Source: DATCMH01 sp036563505
GTDB lineage: Bacteria > Pseudomonadota > Alphaproteobacteria > Rhizobiales > Beijerinckiaceae
NCBI GenBank assembly: GCA_036563505.1
Contig: DATCMH010000016.1
Coordinates: 124,001-188,000 of the forward strand
Length of the DNA stretch: 64,000 nucleotides
Direction of reading: 5' to 3'
The position numbers and the translations under genes are program-made. The notes below the pieces were generated by a model, which did no database searches, had not been told where the DNA came from, and saw only the letters and a list, made by a program, of their open reading frames with translations. Below are positions 10,922 through 19,857 of this stretch, in pieces (the first letter of the stretch is position 1; the number at the start of each line of letters is the position of its first letter).

Positions 10922-11614
10922 TTACTCCGCGACGCCTTGATCGGCGCCCTTGCTCTTCGAGGCGCCGGTCGAGTGGCCGCCGCGGGCGGACTTCTTTGCG
11001 GGCTTCGTGCCGCCTTCGGAACTCGTCTTGCGCCCGCCGGGCTTGGCCTGGACGCCCTGGACGGCCTGACGTTTCGAAACGGTGACGACGTTGCCAGGCG
11101 CGGGCGCCCGCTGGCGGGCGCCGCCCGTCTTCTTCGCCCGGCTGTCGTAGTCGTGCGACGTGCCGGTCTCGGACCCGGACGAGGTCTGTGCCGAACGGGG
11201 GGCGGGGCTCTTGCGCGCCGTCGTGGTCAGGCCTTCCGAGATCTCGGCGTTGGAGAGGGTGATCCGGGTCGGCGCATCGGCATCGGCCTGCCGGTCCGAG
11301 CCGCCGGTCTTCTCCGAGCCTTGCTCCAGACCCTTCTTGGCCGGTTTCCCGCCTACCGAGCGCTGTACGTTGCCGGAGGCCGGGACGCCCTCCTTGAAGC
11401 CGGCGACGCGGGTCTCGGGATCGGTTTTCTTGGAGATCGACATGGTGCCGGTGGCCTTCGTCGCAGCGCGGCGAGTTTCGGCCCGGGCGCTGCGGCTCGA
11501 GGCGCGCACCGGCACAGAATCGTCGCGGTGGCCGGACGAGGCGGCGTTGTTCCCCTCGATCTCCCCTTGGGCCGGGGATTGATCTTCGGGGAGGTTGCGG
11601 TTGGCGCGGGGCAT
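10922..11614 (-). CDS. Basic low-complexity hypothetical protein, probable stress protein
   Basis: A 230-residue protein starting MPRANRNLPEDQ, rich in Lys, Arg, Ser, Gly and Ala with almost no hydrophobic core. Basic GG/KK clusters such as KPAKKSARGGHS and AKKTGGARQR point to a disordered, nucleic-acid-binding or desiccation-type protein (inference). The frame extends upstream to 11758, but that part runs through a palindromic repeat and past a promoter motif. ATG 11614 has GGAGG upstream and lies about 40 bases after an exact GGAAC-N16-CGTT box, so it is the preferred start. No family recognised. Confidence 0.7.
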   Translation of the reverse strand: MPRANRNLPEDQSPAQGEIEGNNAASSGHRDDSVPVRASSRSARAETRRAATKATGTMSISKKTDPETRVAGFKEGVPASGNVQRSVGGKPAKKGLEQGSEKTGGSDRQADADAPTRITLSNAEISEGLTTTARKSPAPRSAQTSSGSETGTSHDYDSRAKKTGGARQRAPAPGNVVTVSKRQAVQGVQAKPGGRKTSSEGGTKPAKKSARGGHSTGASKSKGADQGVAE

Positions 11615-11654
11615 GGGGACCGCCTCCATCGGGGTCGCGAGGATGTGCGAACCC

Positions 11655-11679
11655 AACGGAGGCGGCGCGAGGGGGTTCC
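11655..11679 (-). promoter_or_regulatory. Candidate EcfG-type (general stress sigma factor) promoter
   Basis: On the minus strand GGAAC (11679-11675) is followed after exactly 16 bases by CGTT (11658-11655). This is the alphaproteobacterial EcfG consensus with no mismatch. The start codon of the basic protein gene lies about 40 bases downstream, with a GGAGG ribosome-binding site between. About one such match could arise by chance somewhere in 64 kb of this composition; its position immediately before a gene is what makes it credible. Confidence 0.6.
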
Positions 11680-11688
11680 GGGGTGCGC

Positions 11689-11806
11689 TGTCATTCCGGG
11701 GCCGCGCAGCGGAACCCGGAACCCACGACTTGGCCGAGAGCTGCTCGCAATCGCTCACCCAGACATGGATTCCGGGTTCTCGGCTTCGCCGAGCCCCGGA
11801 ATGACA
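11689..11806. repeat. 118-bp terminal-inverted-repeat element
   Basis: The element is bounded by perfect 13-bp inverted ends, TGTCATTCCGGGG and CCCCGGAATGACA. Internal pairing such as GGAACCCGGAACCC / GGATTCCGGGTTC is also present. It has no coding capacity. It lies between clpB and the basic protein gene, just upstream of that gene's promoter box. It looks like a MITE-like or REP-like dispersed repeat. Confidence 0.75.
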
Positions 11807-11825
11807 GTCCTTCGTTTGGCAGCCC

Positions 11826-14447
<2,622 letters not shown>

Positions 14448-14622
14448 GTGAACCCCTTCCTCGACGCGTCCGCCCTTCAAGAAGGCGCGGCGGTCGGTCC
14501 AGCGGAATGCCCCCGCGGCTCGAGCCGCGCCGGGCGCCGGCCCCGCATGGGCTGCCGGCTCCGGTGATGTGGTGTGGCAATCGGATCACACAAGGGCCGA
14601 CAAACCTCGCATCGACGGTCTC

Positions 14623-14648
14623 GGAACGATCCCGCGCGGCTTCGCATT
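14623..14648 (+). promoter_or_regulatory. Candidate EcfG-type promoter (one mismatch)
   Basis: GGAAC at 14623-14627 is followed after 17 bases by CATT at 14645-14648. The EcfG consensus is GGAAC-N16/17-CGTT, so there is one mismatch in the -10 element. It lies 64 bases upstream of the small hydrophilic gene at 14713. Confidence 0.35.
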
Positions 14649-14712
14649 GACGCTGCACCCGCCGGCCCCGTCCGGCGGCCCGTATCCGACGCGTCGCGTG
14701 AAGGTGAGGCCC

Positions 14713-15033
14713 ATGCCCGACAACCGCGATCCCCGTTCCGAAGCCGAGAAGGCCCGGGCCGACCTCAAGGCCAATTCCGAGCTCGGCTACGCACCTTCCG
14801 AGTCTCCCGTTACCTTCCAGCCCTCGGTGACGCCCGCCACCTTCGGGGTTACGAACGACCGGGCGAAGATCCTCTCCGGCACCGATCAGGGGCTCGAAGC
14901 GGGCGGTGAGGCCGACCGGCGCTCCGGCGCGGGCTCCTCCATCGCTGAGGCCGAGCAGGTCGCGACCGGCCGGGACGGCACCGCGCCCGACACAGCCGCG
15001 AGCGAGGACGTCCTGTCCCGCGCCAAGGAATGA
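14713..15033 (+). CDS. Small hydrophilic hypothetical protein
   Basis: A 106-residue acidic, polar protein beginning MPDNRDPRSEAEKARADLKA. ATG 14713 follows AGGTGAGG at ideal spacing. No membrane segments, signal peptide or recognised domain. Composition (Ala, Glu, Asp, Ser, Gly, Thr) suggests disorder. It sits in front of another small polar gene and behind a candidate EcfG-type promoter, so both may be stress-induced (inference). Divergent from clpB. Confidence 0.7.
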   Translation: MPDNRDPRSEAEKARADLKANSELGYAPSESPVTFQPSVTPATFGVTNDRAKILSGTDQGLEAGGEADRRSGAGSSIAEAEQVATGRDGTAPDTAASEDVLSRAKE

Positions 15034-15059
15034 ACCCTTCCATTGTCAGAGGTCCCACG

Positions 15060-15323
15060 ATGAACGTGTTCTCCCGCATCACCGGCTGGTTCCAAGAGCG
15101 CTCCGGGCGCGTCTCGGGCAAAAGCGATCTCCAGAAGAACATGGAGAAGGCGCTTCAGATGAAGCAGGCCGCCGGCCCGCAGGCCAACATCCCCGAGCAC
15201 CAGACCGCCAACGAGGGCATGCGCGACCATTCCAGCCACGAGGATCACATCCCGGCCCGGGAAGGCTATTTCACGCCCGAGCTGAAGCGCACCAAGGTCG
15301 CGCGGTCCGGCGACGCTTCTTAA
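15060..15323 (+). CDS. Small hypothetical protein
   Basis: An 87-residue polar protein beginning MNVFSRITGWFQERSGRVSG. ATG 15060 follows AGAGG at normal spacing. An earlier in-frame ATG at 15030 overlaps the upstream stop (ATGA) and would add ten residues. It contains a Lys/Gln-rich helix, QKNMEKALQMKQA, and a His/Glu-rich centre. No family recognised. It is probably co-transcribed with the preceding gene. Confidence 0.65.
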   Translation: MNVFSRITGWFQERSGRVSGKSDLQKNMEKALQMKQAAGPQANIPEHQTANEGMRDHSSHEDHIPAREGYFTPELKRTKVARSGDAS

Positions 15324-15337
15324 GCGGCGCGAGAGAG

Positions 15338-15468
15338 GTGCTGGATCCCCTTCCCCTCCGCCCTGTCGGGCTCCGGCCGGGGATGACAGTCGAGGCGTTC
15401 TGATCTGTCTCCACTGTCATCCCCGGCCGGAGGCGGCTTGTCCGCCGGAGGGGAAGGGGATCCAGCAC
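15338..15468. repeat. 131-bp palindromic element, copy 1
   Basis: A near-perfect palindrome. The outer 23-bp arms (GTGCTGGATCCCCTTCCCC...) and inner arms (CCGGCCGGGGATGACAGT / complement) pair, separated by a short unpaired bulge. The terminal loop is 22 bases. A second copy lies at 40514-40644 with identical arms but a different loop. Non-coding. It follows the small hypothetical gene and precedes the MOSC gene. Confidence 0.9.
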
Positions 15469-15537
15469 AGCTCTCGTCGCGCGAGCGACACCACACTCTC
15501 GCTTGCGCCCGTCCGCCCGAGCCCCTAACCGGAGGCG

Positions 15538-16338
15538 ATGACGAGCTATCGCATCGCCTCCCTCTACCGCTACCCGGTCAAAGGTCTCTCGCCCGAACGT
15601 CTGCCGCGGGCGGAGCTCACGAAGGGCGCCTACTTTCCGGGCGACCGCCTCTTCGCCATCGAGAACGGCCCGTCCGGCTTCGATGCGGCCGAACCGCAGC
15701 ATCAGACCAAGCTCAAGTTCCTGATGCTGATGCGCAACGAGGCCCTGGCCCGGCTCTCGACCCGCTACGACGATGCGACGGGCGAACTCGTCATCGCGGA
15801 AGGCGGCCGGGAGGCGGCGCGGGGTGACCTCGGCACGCCCGAGGGGCGCCTTGCCATCGAGGCCTTCATGCGCCGCTTCGTGCCGGGAGAGTTGCGCGGC
15901 TCGCCCAAGGTGCTCACCGCGCCTGACGGCTTCCGCTTCACGGATTCGCGCATCGGCTACGTGTCGCTCATCAATCTCGCGAGCGTGCAGGCCCTGGAGG
16001 ACATGGTCGGCGCGCCCGTCGACCCCTTGCGCTTTCGCGGCAACATCCACCTCGAAGGGCTCGCGCCCTGGGCGGAGTTCGACCTCGTCGGCCAGGTGCT
16101 CGAGGGCCCGGGCGGGCTGCGCCTCAAGGTGACGAAGCGCATCGAGCGCTGCGCGGCGACGAACGTCGACCCCGCGACCGGCGCCCGCGACCTGCAGATC
16201 CCGAAAACATTGATGCGCAACCTCGGCCACTTCGATTGCGGCATCTACGCCGAGGTGATCGCGGGCGGCCTGTTGAGCGAGGGCGAGCGCCTCGCGCCGG
16301 CCGCGAAAGCCCAGGCCGACCTTCCCTTCGCGTCATAG
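15538..16338 (+). CDS. MOSC domain-containing protein
   Basis: A 266-residue protein with an N-terminal MOSC beta-barrel domain (begins IASLYRYPVKGLSPE) and a C-terminal MOSC domain. The conserved cysteine is C205 in KRIERCAATNVDPATG. MOSC proteins bind molybdenum cofactor or a sulfur carried by that Cys; the closest characterised relatives are YiiM/mARC-type reductases of N-hydroxylated substrates. The substrate here is unknown. It ends at a strong terminator shared with the convergent DUF4167 gene. Confidence 0.88.
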   Translation: MTSYRIASLYRYPVKGLSPERLPRAELTKGAYFPGDRLFAIENGPSGFDAAEPQHQTKLKFLMLMRNEALARLSTRYDDATGELVIAEGGREAARGDLGTPEGRLAIEAFMRRFVPGELRGSPKVLTAPDGFRFTDSRIGYVSLINLASVQALEDMVGAPVDPLRFRGNIHLEGLAPWAEFDLVGQVLEGPGGLRLKVTKRIERCAATNVDPATGARDLQIPKTLMRNLGHFDCGIYAEVIAGGLLSEGERLAPAAKAQADLPFAS

Positions 16339-16340
16339 AA

Positions 16341-16363
16341 AAAGGGGCCTCGCGGGCCCCTTT
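16341..16363. terminator. Bidirectional intrinsic terminator
   Basis: A 9-bp perfect stem AAAGGGGCC / GGCCCCTTT with a TCGCG loop lies between the convergent MOSC and DUF4167 stops. An A-run precedes it and a T-run follows, so it can terminate on both strands. Confidence 0.85.
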
Positions 16364-16387
16364 CTCAGATCATCATAAGATGCGGCC

Positions 16388-17509
16388 TCACTCGGCCGCG
16401 GGCGCCTCATCCGGCGCGAAGGTCTCGCCGCCCTCGGGCGCCGCAGCGCGGGTCGTGCGCCGGCGGCGGCGGGCGCGGGGCGCCGCATCGCCCTCGGGCG
16501 CTCCTGCCGGCTCGGACGCCTCGACGGGGGCCGGGGCCGCGGGCTCGCTCGCCTCATCCGTCGCGACGGGCACACGGACCGGGTTCGTCAGGAAGGCCGG
16601 CAGGGCATTCGCGAACTCGGGCGCATCGTCGCGCACCTCGTCCCGCGGCGGCCGGCCCCGGCGGAACTCGCCGTCCCGGCGCGGTCCGCGCTCCGGACGG
16701 TCCTGCCGTTCCGCGCGATCCTGGCGCTCGGGACGGTCCTGACGCTCAGGGCGCTCCTGGCGGAACTCGGGCCGCTCGCCCCGGGGCTGATCTTGACGGG
16801 GCTGGTCCTGCCGAGGCTGGTCCTGACGTCCCTGCTCCGCACGCCCATACTCTTGGCGCCCTTGCTCTTGCCGCCCCTGATCTTGGCGCGGCTGATCACG
16901 GTTGTAGTCGGGCCGGTAATCGCTGTTTTCGCGCGGCTGATAATCCTGCCGCTGGGGGCGATCCTGGCGATGTGGACGGTCCTGGCGCGGGAAGCGCTCG
17001 CGTCCCTCGCTCCGGTCGAACCGCTCGGGGCGATCCTGACGCTGATCGGGACGCTGGTCTTGGCGCTCGCCCCGGTCCGGCCGGTCGAAGCGCGGCTGCC
17101 GGTCGGCACCGTCGAAGCGCTGCTGGCGGTCGCTGGGATCGAAGGGCTGCGGCTGCGAGCCGAAATCATCGTCGCCGCCGTTGGGCAGGGACCGGTCGCC
17201 GAAGCCCTGGCCGGGCTGGCCGTCCTCGTCGCCGTCCTCGTCGTAGCCGCCGTATTGCTGGCGCAACTGCTCCTGCGCGGCGGCGATGAGGCGGTAATAG
17301 TGTTCGGCGTGCTGGAGGTAGTTCTCCGCCGCCACCGGGTCGCCGCTCGACTGCGCGTCGCGGGCGAGCTGCGCGTATTTGTCGGCGATGTGCTGAGCCG
17401 TGCCGCGGATCTTCACGTCCGGTCCGTTCGACTCGTAGCTGCGCGTCAGCGGGTTGGGCCCCGGCTTGCGGTTGCGCCCGCGCATGCGCCTGTTCTGTCC
17501 TGGTCTCAT
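16388..17509 (-). CDS. DUF4167 domain-containing protein
   Basis: A 373-residue protein. The N-terminal DUF4167 domain (about residues 5-80) has the conserved start RMRGRNRKPGPNPLTRSYESNGPDVKIRG (residues 8-36; key residues NRK, LTR, YESNGPDVKIRG) and AENYLQHAEHYYR. A very long low-complexity region of Asp/Arg/Gln/Pro repeats (about 120-310; RQDRPERQDR units) and an acidic-basic tail ending with RARRRRRT follow. The domain is a Hyphomicrobiales hallmark and normally follows prmC, as here; the RNA-binding look is inference. ATG follows AAGGAC. Confidence 0.9.
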   Translation of the reverse strand: MRPGQNRRMRGRNRKPGPNPLTRSYESNGPDVKIRGTAQHIADKYAQLARDAQSSGDPVAAENYLQHAEHYYRLIAAAQEQLRQQYGGYDEDGDEDGQPGQGFGDRSLPNGGDDDFGSQPQPFDPSDRQQRFDGADRQPRFDRPDRGERQDQRPDQRQDRPERFDRSEGRERFPRQDRPHRQDRPQRQDYQPRENSDYRPDYNRDQPRQDQGRQEQGRQEYGRAEQGRQDQPRQDQPRQDQPRGERPEFRQERPERQDRPERQDRAERQDRPERGPRRDGEFRRGRPPRDEVRDDAPEFANALPAFLTNPVRVPVATDEASEPAAPAPVEASEPAGAPEGDAAPRARRRRRTTRAAAPEGGETFAPDEAPAAE

Positions 17510-17822
17510 CGACTGTCCTTACGACCTTCGCTGGTGCTCGCTGCGAGCAACGTGGGCGGCCTGGCAAAGCCGGCCTGTGGCGGGCGGTCAGCCTGCCCGC
17601 GGAACCTTCTCGTGCTGTCGTTCAACCACGGCTCGGTCGCGCGAGGTCGCCCTTCAGGTTCTTGGGTTCATGGCGCCCAGGCTCACGGTTCCTGGACGGG
17701 CCACCGCGCCGGGTTGCGTTCTGCCCCACCCACGCGGTCTTGAATTCGTGCGCGTCCTCGGCGGGCGTTCTTGAGCCTGTCGTCGCCGTTCGCCGGACCG
17801 TTCGCGATATTCGCCGCGCAAC
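17510..17822 (-). other. 313-bp leader/intergenic region between prmC and DUF4167
   Basis: No convincing gene is seen. On the minus strand it would carry the DUF4167 promoter and a long leader. It contains a tiny frame (MNPRT) and short inverted repeats close to the start codon (GTTGCTCGCAGCGAGCA). It could hold a small RNA; I cannot assign one by eye. Confidence 0.4.
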
Positions 17823-18773
17823 CTAGCCGGTCCGGCTCCGCGCAACAAGCGCTTTTTCAGCGTCTTGCGGCGGGAGATGCGGCACTTGGGAAGCTCGCGG
17901 CCTCGGCGCAAGGGTCAGGGCGCGGACATGCCCGCCGAGATCCTGGTTTCGGCTCAGGATCGCGTAGCCGTGCAGGGTCCCGAGCCGATCGAGGTCGTCG
18001 GCCTGGCCGGCCCCGATCTCAAGGACGAGGCGCCCGCCCGGCGCGAGCAGCGGGCCGGCGTCGCGCAGGATGCGCCGGTAGGCGTCGAGGCCGTCGGCCC
18101 CGCCGTCGAGGGCCAGGCGCGGATCATGCTCGTGCACCTCGGGGTCGAGGGTTTCGACCGCGGCGCTTGGGATGTAGGGCGGGTTCGAAATCACGAGGTC
18201 GAAGCGCGCCCGGAGTGCAGCCGCCCAATCGCCGCAAACGGCGAGAAAACGGCTGCCGACCCCGTTTCGCGCAGCGTTGGCCCGGGCGACGGCCAGCGCG
18301 CCCGGCGACCGGTCGAGCCCGACGCCCACCGCCTGCGGGCGCTCGTGGAGCAGCGCGATCAGCAGGCAGCCCGAGCCGGTGCCGAGGTCGAGCAGGCGGG
18401 TCGGAGCCTCGCGCTCCGGCAGGGCCACGAGTGCGGCGGCCACCACCGTCTCCGAATCCGGCCGGGGGCTCAAGGTGTCGGGCCCCAGGGCGAAGTCGAG
18501 GCCCCAGAACTCGCGATGCCCGCGGATGCGGTCGAGGGGTTCGCGAGCGAGCCTGCGGGCGAGAAGGGCGTTGAGGCGCGCGCTCGTCTCCTCGCCCAGG
18601 GCCATGTCGGGCGCCGTCACCAGGGCGAGCGGTTCGAGCTTTGCCGCCTCTAGGACGAGCAGCCGCGCGTCACGTTCCGGCTCGGGCAGGCCAGCCTCGG
18701 CGAAGGCGCGGCGCAGGACGCGGACCGCCTCGGCCCGGCTGGTGCCCGGCGCGACCGCGGCGGGTCCGCTCAC
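17823..18773 (-). CDS. prmC: Release factor glutamine methyltransferase (HemK/PrmC)
   Basis: Methylates the Gln of the GGQ motif of release factors. 316 residues. An N-terminal helical domain carries ARRLAREPLDRIRGHREFWG; the Rossmann methyltransferase domain has LLDLGTGSGCLLIALL and the catalytic NPPY in LVISNPPYIPSAAVE. It overlaps prfA by 4 bases (ATGA), so enzyme and substrate are translationally coupled. The C-terminus is about 25 residues longer than the core fold and ends in a basic stretch. Confidence 0.96.
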   Translation of the reverse strand: MSGPAAVAPGTSRAEAVRVLRRAFAEAGLPEPERDARLLVLEAAKLEPLALVTAPDMALGEETSARLNALLARRLAREPLDRIRGHREFWGLDFALGPDTLSPRPDSETVVAAALVALPEREAPTRLLDLGTGSGCLLIALLHERPQAVGVGLDRSPGALAVARANAARNGVGSRFLAVCGDWAAALRARFDLVISNPPYIPSAAVETLDPEVHEHDPRLALDGGADGLDAYRRILRDAGPLLAPGGRLVLEIGAGQADDLDRLGTLHGYAILSRNQDLGGHVRALTLAPRPRASQVPHLPPQDAEKALVARSRTG

Positions 18774-19852
18774 CCCGCCTCCGCCCCGAGCTGGGCGGCC
18801 TGGTGCTCGGTGACGATGGCGTCGATCAGCTCGTCGAGGGCCAAGCCCGCCAGCACCTCCTCCAGCTTGTAGAGGGTGAGGTTGATGCGATGGTCCGTGA
18901 CCCGCCCTTGCGGGAAATTATAGGTGCGGATGCGCTCGGAGCGGTCGCCCGAGCCGACCTGGGAGCGGCGGTCGGCCGCCCGCGCCGCGTCTTTGGCCGT
19001 GCGCTCGGCGTCGTAGAGGCGGGCGCGCAGGAGCGAGAGCGCCCGGGCGCGGTTCTTGTGCTGCGAGCGCTCGTCCTGGACGAACACCACGGTGCCCGTC
19101 GGGAGATGGGTGATGCGGATCGCCGATTCCGTCTTGTTGACGTGCTGGCCGCCGGCGCCTTGCGCCCGCATGGTGTCGATCTTGAGGTCCGCCTCGTTCA
19201 GCGCCACGTCCACCTCTTCGGCCTCCGGCAGCACCGCGACGGTGGCGGCGGAGGTGTGGATGCGCCCCGAGGTCTCCGTGTCGGGCACGCGCTGGACGCG
19301 GTGCACCCCGCTCTCGAATTTCAGCCGGGCGAAGACGCCCCGTCCCTTGATCTCGGCCGCGACCTCCTTGTAGCCGCCGACCGTGCCCTCGCTGGCGGAG
19401 ATGATCTCCACCTTCCAGCCCTTCTCCTCGGCGTAGCGGGCGTACATGCGGAACAGGTCGCCGGCAAAGAGCGCCGCTTCGTCGCCGCCCGTGCCGGCGC
19501 GCACTTCGAGGATGGCGCTCTTCTCGTCCGCCTCGTCCCGCGGCAAGAGGAGGAGGCGCAAGGCCTTCGCCGCCGCTTCGTGCGCGTCGCGGGCGCCATC
19601 GCGCTCCTCCTCGGCCAGCGCACGCATCTCGGCGTCCGTCTTGGGATCGGCGAGGAGGGCCTCGATGCCCTCGAGGTCGGCCGCCGCCGCCCGGTAAGCC
19701 TGGATCGCCGCGACGACGGGCCCGAGCTCGGCGAGCTCGCGCGAGAGCGCGACGAAGGTCTCGGGCTCGGGCCCGTCGTTGAGGGTCGCCGTCACGGCGT
19801 CGTGGCGCAGCAGGATGGCGTTGAGGCGCTCGGGCGGAGGACTGACGGTCAT
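18770..19852 (-). CDS. prfA: Peptide chain release factor 1
   Basis: A 360-residue class-I release factor reading UAA/UAG. The catalytic GGQ is in RAQGAGGQHVNKTESA; FP-QGRVTDHRI and the Arg/Lys-rich region are intact. The codon-recognition region shows VHRVQRVPDTETSGRIHTS, the usual RF1 segment. ATG 19852 lies 5 bases after the ptsP stop. Part of the minus-strand cluster lysC-ptsP-prfA-prmC. Confidence 0.97.
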   Translation of the reverse strand: MTVSPPPERLNAILLRHDAVTATLNDGPEPETFVALSRELAELGPVVAAIQAYRAAAADLEGIEALLADPKTDAEMRALAEEERDGARDAHEAAAKALRLLLLPRDEADEKSAILEVRAGTGGDEAALFAGDLFRMYARYAEEKGWKVEIISASEGTVGGYKEVAAEIKGRGVFARLKFESGVHRVQRVPDTETSGRIHTSAATVAVLPEAEEVDVALNEADLKIDTMRAQGAGGQHVNKTESAIRITHLPTGTVVFVQDERSQHKNRARALSLLRARLYDAERTAKDAARAADRRSQVGSGDRSERIRTYNFPQGRVTDHRINLTLYKLEEVLAGLALDELIDAIVTEHQAAQLGAEAG

Positions 19853-19857
19853 GGCGT

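Noticed and set aside
14476..14481. CTTGAA on the minus strand upstream of clpB as a sigma-32 -35 box
   Set aside because: Only about 30 bases from the start codon and without a matching -10 element at 13-18 bases.
16793..17743. A hydrophobic-looking frame opposite the DUF4167 repeat tract
   Set aside because: It is the complement of the RQD/RP repeat codons; the sense frame has the conserved DUF4167 domain.
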